NCBI RefSeq assembly: GCF_029227915.1
Contig: NC_079884.1
Location: 13,330,001-13,394,000, forward strand
Origin: Hydractinia symbiolongicarpus
Lineage: Eukaryota > Cnidaria > Hydrozoa > Anthoathecata > Hydractiniidae
Length of the DNA: 64,000 nt
Direction: 5' to 3'
Position 1 is the first letter of the stretch. Every line of letters begins with the position of its first letter. A model generated the notes under the pieces. That model had not been told where the DNA came from. It worked only from the letters and a program-made list of their open reading frames with translations, and made no database searches. Below are positions 37,634-50,100 of the stretch, piece by piece. The position numbers were made by a program, and so were the translations under genes.

Positions 37634-38508
37634 CTAATTCTTAAGAACTCTGTCTGGGAGATGTATATATCGACGGTAACAATCACTGGACCATCTTCCT
37701 AAAATCTTAATTGCGGAATCTGGTATACCACAGGACGCTGCTGTCGACGCCCCACCAATTCTAAAACTATGTGTATTGAGGTCAAGGCTGTCTGTAACAC
37801 TAATTTTTAAAAAAGCACAAACCAATTTCCTTGTAACGAATTCTCCAGTGGATAAGACAAACCAGGGACCACAATGGGTACCCCTGTACACAAGATACTG
37901 GGAGAACGCTGCCAATGGGCACATGCTACCGCCAATTCGTCCAAAACGAATTTTAAATGTTTTCCGAAAGGGGTCAGTCTTGGAGCTTTTAATTGTCATG
38001 GTAAGGGTACCATTACACGAAGAGAGGCAAAAATCAGATGGAGATAGGTGAATTTTTGAATCAAATGTTGTTTTTGATGGGCAAACATACTCTGATACTC
38101 TTAAAAGGCCAAAATATGCGAACAAAACTAGGCATTTCCACATAGCTTTATCAGAAGGTGTAAATCTGGATTTATAAATAAATGTTAACATTTCCTGTAA
38201 GTGGGATGGTGTGATGGGTGCTCTCTGTCGTGTAATGGTATTTTCTGTTCGCCAAATTCCCCTCAACACGTAAAATAGTATACCCATGTCTGAAATTTTT
38301 TCTCTTTTCTCTTACCACACAAGTACACTTTGATTGTAGAGTATTTAACACGAGCGGACATAAAGGTGACATACAATTGGAGTCTTAATTGAACTAGCGG
38401 GAACATCGGAAACCGAAATTGATTGCAAAACATTCTATAAGATTTTAGTCCAGCACGGTAAGTAAGTCTGGTATTTGGTGAAAGCGCAGCATCAAGAAAA
38501 GTATTCAT
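37634..38508 (-). CDS. Tyrosine recombinase of YR retrotransposon
   Basis: The N-terminal part (from ATG 38508) carries a SAM-like core-binding pattern (SPNTRLTYRAGLKSYRMFC). The catalytic part (38287-37634) shows FAYFGLLRVSEY (first catalytic Arg), then HSFRIGGAS (His-x-x-Arg) and GRWSSDCYRRYI (the nucleophile Tyr lies in this region). The two parts are in different frames. A 26-base GTAAG...TTTCAG stretch at 38315-38290 separates them, and its removal restores one frame. The enzyme integrates circular DNA made by the reverse transcriptase. Conserved active residues and near-identical flanking repeats suggest a young copy. Confidence 0.85.
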
Positions 38509-38630
38509 GGTTACTCTAAGAGGTCCAGGATCAACGGCGAAAGAGGGGTGGGGTGCGGCTCAGCGTATGTACACTGCTTCTTGAACTGGTTGACCTGTAA
38601 ACGGGAGAGTAAATCAGCGTAAGTATTTGA

Positions 38631-40332
38631 TTATCCATAAATATGATGCATTAGAACATTTATGTTATGGTTAGCAATGAAGAAGAACAGCAACCGCAAA
38701 AGCCTCATGATATCCTTACACTTACAAGAGCCCGTTTTCCATATGTGCACAATGGCTTCATTGTCTGTGTAGATAGTAATTTTGGTATCAACCCATTGTG
38801 CACCCCAAGTAGTCACGGCAATTACAACTGCAAGTAACTCAAGGAATGTAATACTGTAACTATTAGAGTTATCGAAAGGTATAGAAAACCATTTCCCATT
38901 GTAAAAACCTCCCAGGCCACGCTGTGAAGCATCAGTAAACATATTAAGGCTTTCAGATGTGAAATGTTGATTTTGAATTATTGCCCTGCCATTCCAAGTG
39001 GGTAAAAATTCTAACCACCACTGAATGTCTTTCTGAGATTCAGATGTCATGGAGATGTGATGGTGAAGACTACTGACAGTAATGGAGAGGTCGATCAACC
39101 GACGCAAGAAAATCCGACCACATTTAACCACCTTACATGCAAATGATAACCCGCCAATAAGAGAAAGGAGTTCCTTTTTCGTACATTTTTTCTTGCCTTT
39201 CCACACTTTTAAAAGGGACAACAGAGCTTGAAACTTATCCTGTGGTAACCGGGCCTCAAATTGGATGGTATCGATTTCTATGCCCAAATATGTAATCACC
39301 TGCGATGGTCCCACAATTTTGTCTGGGGCCAATGGCACCCCTAAGTCCTGAAAAACCTTTTTTATCAACTTGATAAGTTCTCTGCATTTTACATCAGACT
39401 GATTGCCTGTGATAAAGTCATCAAGGTAGTGAAGGAGATGTTGAATAAATGCTATGTACTGGAGAATCCAGTGTAGCAAGTCCGAAAAATGATTGAAAGT
39501 AAATGGTGAGGACCTACCCCCAAAGGGAAGTACAACGTCGAAAAAATATCGTCCTTTCCATCTATACCCTAGTAGGTGCCAATCGTCCTGGTGGACTGGG
39601 CATAATCGAAATGCATGTTTAATATCCAGTTTGGCTAAAAAGCAATTTCGTCCAAGAAGACATACCATGTCAATAGCATCATCGAAGGAAGAGTAGCTAA
39701 CTGAGTAGTCTTCCTTAGAAATTCCATCATTAACAGAAAAACCACGTGGGGAGGAGAGATCTAAAACTACCCGAATAGTACCATCATTTTTAGGTGCTGC
39801 TCCCAACGGGGAGCAATGAAAATTAGCAATGGGGGGGGGGGGGGGGGGGGTAATCAAAGGGCCCTACTGTATGACCACGATTCAATTCTTTTAAAATAGC
39901 CTCATCCACTTTATGTGAGTTCTCATAGGAGGATTTGTTATTGGTTGTTGCTGACACAAGCGTACCTTGGTGAAAACCTAATTTAAAACCATGAGTAAAC
40001 CCTGAAAGAACAAAATTAACCAAAATCCGATTGGGGTGAGAAACCAGCAATTGGCTTAATAACGTAACATTTACAGGAGTATGCACTGAAAACTTAACAG
40101 GGAAAAAATTACTTGGCACTTGGTTGAGAGGGCCGGAATGAACAGCGAGTTTCTGGGTGGCTTTTGAAACATGCTTTGCATTTGTGTGTAAAGGGACAGT
40201 TGTTCCCGCAGAGTAAGCCTTTGTTAAACCTCCAGCAGGGGGGGCGAAAGCCAGGTGACAACCTGACCCTTTGGTAGGAACCTTCTGAGACATTCTGGTG
40301 GGAGGCATTCCGAAACGACTCAGATCCACCAC
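38631..40332 (-). CDS. Reverse transcriptase / RNase H of YR retrotransposon
   Basis: The first frame, 40332-39823, overlaps the gag frame by 224 bases. The second, 39857-38631, is offset at a homopolymer (20 G on the plus strand, about 39831-39850). RT motifs: KLDIKHAFR, LPFGGRSSP, catalytic YLDD (HYLDDFITG) and GIEID. RNase H: FTDAS, ELLAVV and YTDNEA. The frame break falls in the poly-C run between a GHTVGPFD motif and NFHCSPLGAAPK. It is probably a homopolymer length error or slippage site, because both sides are otherwise intact. No methyltransferase domain is seen, which favours a Ngaro/PAT-like over a DIRS1-like type. Confidence 0.85.
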
Positions 40333-41653
40333 TGCCTATACCATGGGAGATCTTCCTAGGGCAATCATAAGAAAAATGTCCCCTCTGACCACAAGAAAAA
40401 CAGGAATAAGTGGTGCGTGTGGAAGCGGAGTAAGAAGGCTGTTTAGGTAATGCAGGAGCCCCCCGCAAGTGCTGTGTAACAAGCAGGTCATCTAGTTGGT
40501 CCCATCGACGAGAAGGATCGTTTGCCAGTTGCAACCGATGAAGTCGGTCAAAAGCACATACAGCTGGGAACATGTATTGGTTGGCGAATTGAGCAATGAG
40601 TGCCTGGTAGGTAACCAATTCAGAAGCAAGGTGTGGGAAAAAATAGAGAAGACAACGTAAGTAGTTACTCCACGCCAAGCACCAGGAGGAAAAATCCTTA
40701 ACCCTAGCCTTACCTACGGTGTTCCTACTTAAAGAAATTTGTGGAATGCCCTCTGCCGTCCTTATGTTTAAGTCATACTCACCTTCAACTTCTGGTAGGG
40801 AAACCGAGTTTAATGCAGGGGGCAGGAATAAGTCTAGATTGACGTACTCCGATAGCTTAATTTTATCAAGAACAGCCTTAGGAACAGCAGGGAGGGATGG
40901 CAAAGGAAATTGCGCAGACAAAACACCAGAAGAAAAAGGAGCCTCATTGCGCTCAGTGACTATCAGTGGGGCATCCTCAGCCAGCGCCGCCATATCCATG
41001 TCAACATGGGTAGAAACAGGGTCCAATGAACCGGCGGGCCGAAGGCGAGAGCGAGAAGACAACAAAGATGGCGCGGGTTGGCGCTGCCCAGACGACGTGC
41101 CCTGTTGAATAAAATTTACGTCGTTTGCCTCTACTTGGCTGTTAATTTCTGTTCTCACAAAGTCGAATAAGTCCTTTTTTAAACTTTCAAAATTGTCCTT
41201 TTTTAACGATAGGCGCTTTTTGGATGCTTTGGTCACTCTACTTGCTACGTTTTTGTGTAACTGACGTACTTCATTGCCAGAGGCATTGCTGCTTACGTCG
41301 GCGTCGTCGGATGACACGTTTGTTTCCCCATGACTTTCTGGGACACCACCGTCCTCAACTGGCGGGGTGGAGGACTCAAAATGGGCCATTAAAAGTTGTA
41401 TAATTTCTGAGATGGCTTTCCCTTTTGTATGTATGTTAAGCGAGTTTGCTAGGAGAAGTAGTGCTTCCTTCCCCATGGATGCCCACTGGTCAGCTGTGCG
41501 CATGTGAGGCTCTATGTCAAATAACGGTACATCAACAAATTCCTTACCGGAAGACTGCTGGGACATCATGGATGAAGATCCCTGTGCACTAGGTCTGCTG
41601 CAGCTTGATAATTTTGAGCCTTTTCTGATGACTTGTTTATTTTTAGGTGCCAT
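40109..41653 (-). CDS. Gag-like protein of YR retrotransposon
   Basis: 514 codons from ATG 41653. The N-terminal half is Ser-rich and basic (MAPKNKQVIRKGSKLSS). The central region has conserved Trp/Leu blocks (DFSSWCLAWSNYLRCLLYFF). The C-terminal zinc knuckle CFSCGQRGHFSYDC (CX2CX4HX4C) is followed by a second Cys/His cluster (CWRFN... to ...CSF). This is typical of the ORF1 of DIRS/Ngaro-type elements, which binds nucleic acid in cytoplasmic particles. It is uninterrupted. The RT frame begins inside its 3' end. Confidence 0.85.
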   Translation of the reverse strand: MAPKNKQVIRKGSKLSSCSRPSAQGSSSMMSQQSSGKEFVDVPLFDIEPHMRTADQWASMGKEALLLLANSLNIHTKGKAISEIIQLLMAHFESSTPPVEDGGVPESHGETNVSSDDADVSSNASGNEVRQLHKNVASRVTKASKKRLSLKKDNFESLKKDLFDFVRTEINSQVEANDVNFIQQGTSSGQRQPAPSLLSSRSRLRPAGSLDPVSTHVDMDMAALAEDAPLIVTERNEAPFSSGVLSAQFPLPSLPAVPKAVLDKIKLSEYVNLDLFLPPALNSVSLPEVEGEYDLNIRTAEGIPQISLSRNTVGKARVKDFSSWCLAWSNYLRCLLYFFPHLASELVTYQALIAQFANQYMFPAVCAFDRLHRLQLANDPSRRWDQLDDLLVTQHLRGAPALPKQPSYSASTRTTYSCFSCGQRGHFSYDCPRKISHGIGSGGSESFRNASHQNVSEGSYQRVRLSPGFRPPCWRFNKGLLCGNNCPFTHKCKACFKSHPETRCSFRPSQPSAK

Positions 41654-41731
41654 TATTTTTACAAAGCCAAACCCGAAATGGACAATGTAATCCTTAGCTC
41701 TGGTTAAATCTTTAGCTCTAACTGGTTGTTT

Positions 41732-42658
41732 GGTTCCTCAGTAAAAACACATCATAATAGTAGAGAACATTGTATTATGAAATAAATTTATACAACATCC
41801 TTCGCATTGGAACGCAATTGTATATTTGGGGCATGGATTGGGATGCCAGGCAATAAGATTAAACAATAACAGGCAGGACAGATACATGTGCAGATACAAA
41901 AACAGCACTAACCCCAGCATATGCACTTAAATGGTATGAGACACTCACAATGACATGTACATCTTGGCTGCACTCCGTTGTGAGTGTCTCCCATGACATA
42001 TCTCGTTCTTCTCTTCATCATAATGCACTTCAATGGTATGACCCACTCCCAATGACATGCAATCTAGGCTGCACTCCATTGTGAGTGTCTCCCACGGCAT
42101 TTCATCATAATGCACTTCAATGGTAGGACAAGCTTGAATGTCCCCCACGGCATTAATTTCATCATATGCACTTCAATGGTACGACAAGCTTGAATGTCTC
42201 CCACGGCATATCTCATTATTCTCCTGTCACAATGCACTTCAATGGTACGACAAGCTTGAATGTCTACCACGGCATTTCATCATCATTTCATCATAATGCA
42301 CTTCAATGGAACGACAAGCTTGAATGTCTCCCACGGCATTACATATGCACTTCAATGGTACGACAAGCTTGAATGTCTACCACGGCATATCTCATTATTC
42401 TCTTCGTCATAATGCACTTTAATGGTATGACACACTCACAATGACATGCACATCTTGGCTGCACTGCAATTGTGAATGTCTCCCACGGCATTACTTCCTC
42501 ACATCTCATTATTCTCTTCTATTCTTCAATATAAATAATAATAATATTATAAATTAATAATAGCATACAGTAATAATATCAAGTAATGATATAATCAACA
42601 GGCCACACACGTGTATCTGTACAAACTTCTGGCTGACTTAGGAAGCCCGACATCCCCA
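41732..42658 (-). repeat. Direct repeat R, 5' copy, of YR retrotransposon
   Basis: It precedes gag on the minus strand and is 99.8% identical by eye to 36511-37437. It probably carries the promoter. A short piece next to it (ATCTTTAGCTCTAACTGGTT, 41709-41728) recurs at 43010-43029, which hints at split-repeat architecture or an older related insertion. Confidence 0.85.
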
Positions 42659-45347
42659 TCAGTTAAAACGCGCTATGTGTAATTAGCCAGGACTCTTGCT
42701 CCCACTGCTGGACTAAAACCTTGACAACACTGCTAGCCAAATAGTTGTTCAAGGAAACCGTGCAGCTAGAACAAGTGTCTCCATCTTAGTTGATGCGTGA
42801 GCGATAAGCCAGTTTAAACCAGTCATATACTGAACTCGGCTAACTGTGTCTTTAACAATGGTTGCGGTGACGAACGCTATGTGGTGATGAGGCAATGATA
42901 CTCCGCATTGGTTGACCAGAGTGACATCACATAAATCAAAACAAAAATGTTGTTAGTTTGGCAAACCCTACACAGCATTATGAATAGTATAGGGAGGGCG
43001 GGTGGGAATCTTTAGCTCTAACTGGTTGTTTGCAGAGCCAAACTTGAAATGGGTAACATACAGGTATTTATAGGCCTGTCCTAATAAGCGAGGCATCTTA
43101 AAGCTGGTAGGCGAGGCAAGTCTCCCATCCTGTATTGACCAATATTGTTTCAAGTAAAGTTTCCTTATATGTGATCCTAAGAACATTAGTAAGTACAAGG
43201 CAACCTAGACATTACTGCAGTCACCACAATTAACATGAGCTAAATGTTCATTTAGCTCCATAAAATCATTTATTCCGTTGCATACCATCCTCTCCCGCAA
43301 AAATAAGCACAAAATGTAAAAATTAACCGGTTAACAAAACAATTTTTTTGTCTCATGATCCGTACTGACTTTACTAAACATTTTAAACTGAAATGTCGAA
43401 AAAGCAATGAGCAAGGAGTAAATTTCAAATCAACAAAAATCATCATTTTGAAAACATTGTATATAAAAATATGGTCCTTCCTCACAAAAGTTTACAATAA
43501 ATGTAGAACACAAAGGTTTATGAGGAGCAAATCAAAATATGAACAAAAATCAGTTCAATTGGCATGTTTTATATTGTTTTCACCCATAAAATCTTCCACA
43601 AAATTGATATGAAACCCATCAAATTCAACTCAGAAAAAGCAGTCATTTAAGTGCATACAAAAATACAACTTGGAAAGTGTAAAATATCAAATTATTATTT
43701 TTAGTATATATACTTGCATATGGTCCTCCCTCACAAAAGTTAAACAGTTTCAGTCTGAACATTCAGTAATTTTTTATCATCACCAAATATTTATTCCCTT
43801 AATTACATTACTTACAGTTAGTTTAAAGCTTAAAAAAAGTTCATAAAACAAAATATAAAAAAAATCCAACTTCAGCTCACAGTCTAATTGTACAAAAATT
43901 TGTTCTTTCAGTATTTTGCATGTGGTCTTTTTCCACAAAAGTTTACACAACATTTAAAAAACAGCAGTTTGCAACACAAACAATATAATCGGCAACCATA
44001 CTATTCTCTGCTGAGAAATTTTAACCACAAATGTAAAAAACCCAGGTAAATTTCCCAAAAAATGTCAACAAACTTTGTAAAAATATCAACCACTACCCTT
44101 GTAAAAATATATAACCTTGTAATTTACATGCGAGCTTACAGAAGTTTAACAGGATGTCAACAACAAAACAATAAAACTTACTCCAATTAACGCACACACT
44201 TTAGTTTTACAAAATCATTCCTCTTAAAGTAAAATTTTTCCTCACACTACCCTAAAAGTTCAATAAGTCTTTGAAAGATTTTGTGGCTTGTTACATCATA
44301 ATTCGTGCTCAAATAAGATCCCTAAGTTTGACTACTAAGGTGGATATAAATAGCTAAAAGAGGAATAACAACATTAATCATCAGTTAGCTAGCTAGGTTT
44401 AGATATGGAGCTTGAAGGTAACATTAGATAAGACAGATACCCAGTTAAATATAGTTAAACTGGGAAGACGCCAGCTAGCTATTTATGCTTAGTAAAACAC
44501 ATATAAAGACAAACAATAGCAATATAAAAATTATGACATTTGCAGTAAGTTCAACAAACCATGTAACCGATGTATATAAGTTTAGTTACACAAAATGTGA
44601 AAAATACATTATTTGCATACACAAAATGTGAAAAATACATTATTTGCTTAAAAACAGTCTTTAAACTCTTCTTAAATATTATGTAATACTTTTTTAAAAG
44701 TTGTTGTGGCTTGTTAATTTAAGCTTAAAATGTCAAATGAAATAAGTTACAGTCACATTCTTAGCAAAGACCACTAAGATAACACTACGGTAGCTAGCTT
44801 AGCTACATGTAAAAAGCAACATAAAACTGAAGCAAACATAAGCTAGCTACAGCAGCTAATAGCTGGTCAGTTGAATATAAACTGGAGACTTAGCTAGGTA
44901 TAAAGAACATGGCTTCATATTTATAAAGTCCGAGCTAGCTAGCTATTAGGTTGTTGTTGGTGTGGTTAGTTTTATGATGCTAGCTAACAAACATGTCTCG
45001 CATCAATAATATCATCAAAACTGAAAAAAACATAAACAAACCTTACAGAAACCTTTCTATACTTCATTTATATACCATGCCCCTTTTTAAATGCTTTTGT
45101 AAAGATTTATTTTGAAGGAAAGAGTAGAAATTGCTTGAAAAGAACAGCCATCTTTTTTCCAAACACAATTTCCGTTACTTTGTGCTAGAACTTCATTTAA
45201 CAAACCACATAAAACTCGCAGCTTTCATGACAAAGAAGACATAATTTTTTCGGCGACTTCAAAGAGAATTTCAGCAACATCAAAGGAAAATGGCGATATC
45301 AACTTTGCCTGTCACAGAGACACGGAACTGGCGTATTATTATATAGA
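42659..45347. other. Non-coding filler between YR element and Helitron end
   Basis: No gene. Loosely repeated blocks with TCACAAAAGTTTAC occur near 43480, 43730 and 43930. A tandem pair of about 31 bp (ACACAAAATGTGAAAAATAC unit) lies at about 44583-44647. CTAGCTAGCTAG-rich stretches occur at about 44385-44990. It is probably the interior of Helitron-like element 2. Confidence 0.5.
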
Positions 45348-45524
45348 CTAGTCGTTGCCCGTGGAAAAATCCACGGGTTCGCCCGTCCATTATATTTACC
45401 CGTGGCAACAAAGTGGATAAAAATATATCGCATTTGATATTCGTGTTTCCGTGACATAATTTTCTAACTCAGCGGGGGTTCCGCGCAGAGACAGACAGAC
45501 GGAATACGGCTATTATAATAGAGA
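45348..45524 (-). mobile_element. Helitron-like element 3 (miniature)
   Basis: 177 bp with the best terminal hairpin of the set, CCCGTGG-AAAAAT-CCACGGG, next to CTAG, and a 5' end reading TCTCTATTATAATAGCCG on the minus strand. It abuts elements 2 and 4 with no bases between. Confidence 0.75.
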
Positions 45525-46252
45525 CTAGTCTATAAAGCCCGTGGAGAAATCCACTTAGGCAAAAGGTCAATAAAAAGAGAGTTTGTTTAGATGTTTTGCT
45601 GACGTCAGCAGTGCAGTGCAGATAAAAAAATTCGCGAAATTTGTTTATTCTTTGTCTGTTATGTGTAGAGGTGGAAATGCTGGTTAAAATAATGTACAGA
45701 ATAATATGTTCTCGACGAACGCCTAAGGAGATATCAGGGATTAAAAATTTTGCTGGCGTCAGCAAAGACCCGTCAAAACCTTAAAAATTTTTTTAGGAAT
45801 TTGTATACCTGTTGCCTTCATCGTATAGATCTTGAAACGCTGATCAAGAAAATGTATAGGATCATGCGTCGAGATATTAGGGTTTAAAGGTTTTTTGATG
45901 ACGTCATCAACCCGCCCATTCCAAAACGGATTTGGGGACCTAGGTTGGGGAAAATTACCCAAATTGGTCCTAGGTGGTCCCTAGTTACCCACGCGGTTAA
46001 AAATCATTAACGTCACCACCTTGTTTCCAAGTTATTTGGCCTCAAATTTTAAGTGCACTGTAATGGCTTCATTAATTTAATATAGGATATTGACGCTAAA
46101 GTAGTGTTATTGACGTCGCGCCGTAACGTCATAAAGTTTAACATTTAAGACATAATTTTTTTCGGCGACTTCAAAGAAAATTTCGGCGATATTAAAGAAA
46201 AATGAGGATATCCACTATGACCGTCACATACACTTCTTATTATTATAAGAGA
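45525..46252 (-). mobile_element. Helitron-like element 4
   Basis: 728 bp, with CTAG and a short hairpin at one end and a TC start at 46252. It shares interior blocks with element 1. It is non-coding, and short frames across it are shadows. Confidence 0.7.
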
Positions 46253-46811
46253 CTAGTGGATAAGGCCCGTGGAAAAATCCACTTAGGCAGGATAACAGAG
46301 AAAAACAACCGTCATTTAAATTTTGATGATGTCAGCAGAGACATGTCAGAACACAAAATCTTTTTTTCAGAAATGTGTATGCCTGTTGCCTTCATCGTAT
46401 AGATCTTGGATCGTGTACCTGTGACAAACGGATGCAGAGATATTAGGGTTTAAAGGTTTTTTTATGACGTCATTAACCCGTCCATTCCGAAACGGATTTG
46501 GTGACCCAGGTTTGGACAACTTACCCAAATTGGTCCCAGGTAGTCCCTAGTTAACCACGCAGGAGATGACGTCAGTTATTTCCACCCGTTTTCAAGTTAT
46601 TTAGCCTTAGATTTAAAAGTGCAATGTAATGGCTTCACTAATCTTAATTAACTTTCCTTTGACGTCAATACTATTTTAACTGTAAAGTTTGGTAAATTAC
46701 ATAACAATTTTATAGGCGATGTTTTATAGAATTTGTTAAAGGAAATTGTGAAGAATATAATCCACTTTGCAAAAGTCACAGACAGACAGAACTGGCGTAT
46801 TATTATATAGA
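46253..46811 (-). mobile_element. Helitron-like element 5
   Basis: 559 bp. CTAG plus a GTGGATTTTTCCAC hairpin at 46253 and a TC start at 46811, followed by T, the expected target base. It is the last of the tandem series. Confidence 0.75.
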
Positions 46812-47125
46812 TTAGTAGAATCGAAATGTGTAAGGATTTTAACAGGACATCGCTTAGTAAAAAATTTTTCGGATAAATATTACTTTACATATAAACAATA
46901 TATACATATACTACATGTCCGGAATAAACATATCCCAAGCATGTTTACTTTTTCATCAATAATTCTTTTTTTAAGCAGTTCTAAAAACAAACTTCCAGTG
47001 AACTATTTGGTTTAGTTATAATGTTGTTTCCTGTTACATTGTGATGATGTAACCGGAAAAATGGCAACTTTTTTCTTTGTGCGTAATTATTATTATTATA
47101 AATGGCCATACATGACCATAAAATC
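46812..47125. other. Non-coding 3' flank of the SEFIR receptor gene
   Basis: AT-rich, nothing recognised. It would contain the 3' UTR and poly(A) site of the minus-strand gene ending at 47126. Confidence 0.4.
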
Positions 47126-50100
47126 TTAATCTTCGCAGGAATTCATATACTCCCCTATCATCATATTGTATTTGCACGCCAAAGTCATGTCACATAAAGT
47201 CGATTCCTTTAAGACATCATCTAAGTTGTTGTTATTCAAGGAATGCAAAGAGGACCATTTAGCTGATTGAACAGTTGTTGGCCATATCGATGAAAGGTTA
47301 ACTATACTGCCATGACATGTACCCTGAAAAGAAAAAAAATTACGCGTACAATGCGTTGGAAAACACAAATTAAGAGAAGTGAGGTGGGGTTTGTAGGTAA
47401 AGATAGATGCTCTTAAATTGTGTGTTGATAGATACTCGTGAAAATAGATACTTTTGAAGTGTGCAAGGTTGATATTACAAATGTGTGTTCCTTGTTTAGT
47501 ACTTCTTTATGAAACTTCTCTTATATTTCACTACCATGGATACCTGAAAAACTGACCAATATATGAGACTGCATAGTTCGCTTACATCTGCTGCCAACTG
47601 TTTTATCAAAGTTGAAAGCTGTAGAAAGTACTTCTGATGATATACGACACAATTTTTGGCATGTTACTTTCATAATTGTTCTGTTTGATAGACCATAAAT
47701 AAAATTTGGTTAAAAGATTTAGCTCTTAGTCCGACTGGCAAGAAACATTTTAACAATTTATCATTTTTATTTTATTATTTTTCATATGTTACATTTCTTT
47801 TACTGCCAACTATGGGACTCTCTTCTTCTTGAACTGGTCAGATACAGAAAAATATGTTCGAGATACAAAAAGTTCGAGATGAAGAGAAAAAACTAGCTTA
47901 AAGGTGACAAAAAATACCAAGATACGTGTGAGAAAGCTTAACATAGAGGGCATTTGAAAGTTCAATTTAACGCCCGTATTTTTACCTAAGTTAATTTTAC
48001 AATGTTGTTGATTAAAGTCTCATAAGAAAACATTTCATGAGTGACTTTTTATTACATCTACGCGATGAGTAACGCCAATACCAAGCATATACAGCCAAGG
48101 TAGATGATTCTAGCAACAAAAAAGATACCTTGGTGCAATATTCTTTAATGCAATGGGGATGCTGTTTTTCCAGAATCTTCTTTCTATGTTCATTCATTTT
48201 TTTGATAAAAAATTGATCTTTCGCTATCCTTTCACCGGTTGCTTGTAATTGCTTCTTAGAGGTAATTCTTGACAGTAACTTTTTTATATCTTGTGGCAGC
48301 TGATATCCAAAGGATGTTGATGCATTTAAAAAAGATGGTATGGTTTTGACTGATTCTTTATAAGATGATAAATACATTGGGATGTAACGCGAAGAGTCGT
48401 TTTGATGAAATGCCATTCCTCCGATAATTTTCAATGCAAACTCGTACGGCCTGTGTTTCAAAATCTCCATGTTTTCTAAAAAAAACAAAATACAACATTG
48501 TATTAAGTTTTAATTAAATATTATTATTTTGTATTCTTTTCTGGTTCTTGCATATGACTGTTGTCCTTGTAGTAGAGCGTTTACTTCCAGTGCGAAAGGT
48601 ATCGTGGGTTCAATCCCAGGCCGAGTCATGCCATAGGCTATAGAAATGTAAATCGTTCCTTTCTGCTTAGGTTTCAGCAAAAGATTGATATCTTGATCAC
48701 CTGACTTAAATGGAAGCTGTAAATGTACTAAGACTCCTTAGCAGAATCCACATTAATAACAGTACCATTAAAAACTGAAGAGGTTTAATAATAATAGTAA
48801 TAAATAACAAAAAATATTTTAAGATCTTTTCTAATTCTAATGTTATCGGAATCTTTGAGCATAAAATAGATACTGCATGACGTGCGCTGGTAAAAAACAG
48901 TAAGCCAATTTTCTAGCTAACACCAAGCTACCTTAAATAGATACGGTATATAGCGAATTATACACAGCACTAATAATCTTTTTAGAATCCGTTTCACATA
49001 GATTAATTAGGCAGACAACGTTTATAGAAAGTTTTAGTTTCTCACCGTTTGTGTTTTCTGTGCACATAATAAGAATGTAGTCGCATTTATTAATATGCTT
49101 CTGCATATACGAGGCTATTCCTCCGTCCGCATCAATTTCGTTTTGCTCAAGTAATGCCATTCTTACGTTGATTCCATAGGAACTGAGAACGAACGCAAAA
49201 TCACGAAGAAATACTTCCAGTAGTTCACAACCAGGACGGTTTAAAATCATAACTGATGTACTTTTATTGTCTAAAAATCAAAACAAATATTGTTCAGATA
49301 TATTTAGGCCTAAATTTTAAACAGATTTTCTTGGAATTTTAATTTTATAAAAAGCATGGAAACTTTGTATTATCAAAATAATCACAGAATGTTAAATTTA
49401 AGAATTTTAATTTTGCGCAAATAGGATGGAAATAGTAGAAAAGTTCAACAATTAATTTTGTTTTAATATGCTGGAACTATTCCTACCCTACCTGATGTTG
49501 TTGGTTCAACTATTCTGAGTGTTTCGTCATTATCTTGCGTGTTCCGACGAACTTTACTTCTGCGCCACACAACAAAACATGTCACGCTTAGAAGTAGGAC
49601 AATGCCCAGTGATATGCTGACAACTACAATGGTCAACACGGACATACGTTCTAACTCTCCTTTGCTTGAGTTCGCTTTGACTTTGTTTAAAAGATATTTG
49701 CATTCACTTGTAACATGAAGGTTATTTTTCAAAATGTCTTTAACTCTGGTCGCACTATAATCGTGTTTCTTGCATTGAATTTTTGCGAAATTCATCACCG
49801 ACATAGCTGTAAAAAAGCCAACAATATGTAATATATTTAAAACTCCTAATGAAGTCTTGTCTCCATCCGACTGCATCTTCTGCTATATAGCGCAAAAATT
49901 ACAGTCTTTGCCTAACATCGCACGTGCTAACACAAAAACTTTGGAAGCTATTTTTACGCTTTAGCGGAAAATACACTCAAAAGCGAGCCTTAACAAACAG
50001 GAAAAAAAGTCACGTACCATTTTTTTTATTAAAACAGTAGTTACTTGTACCATACAAATTCTGGATAGCTATTAAAAGAAAAAGAAGTAAATATCAATAT

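Larger units (their letters stand above)
35901..45347 (-). mobile_element. Helitron-like element 2, interrupted by YR retrotransposon
   Basis: The CTAG-plus-hairpin end directly abuts element 1 at 35901, and the matching TC end is at 45347. Between them lies the YR retrotransposon (36511-42658 or slightly more), which would leave a host element of about 3.3 kb. The 45240-45347 end resembles the end of element 4 (about 46145-46252). It may instead be two separate partial copies flanking the insertion. No Rep-helicase frame is seen. Confidence 0.5.

Noticed and set aside
48559-48630. Functional tRNA gene
   Set aside because: The B box is good but the acceptor stem does not pair and no anticodon arm is clear, so SINE origin is more likely.
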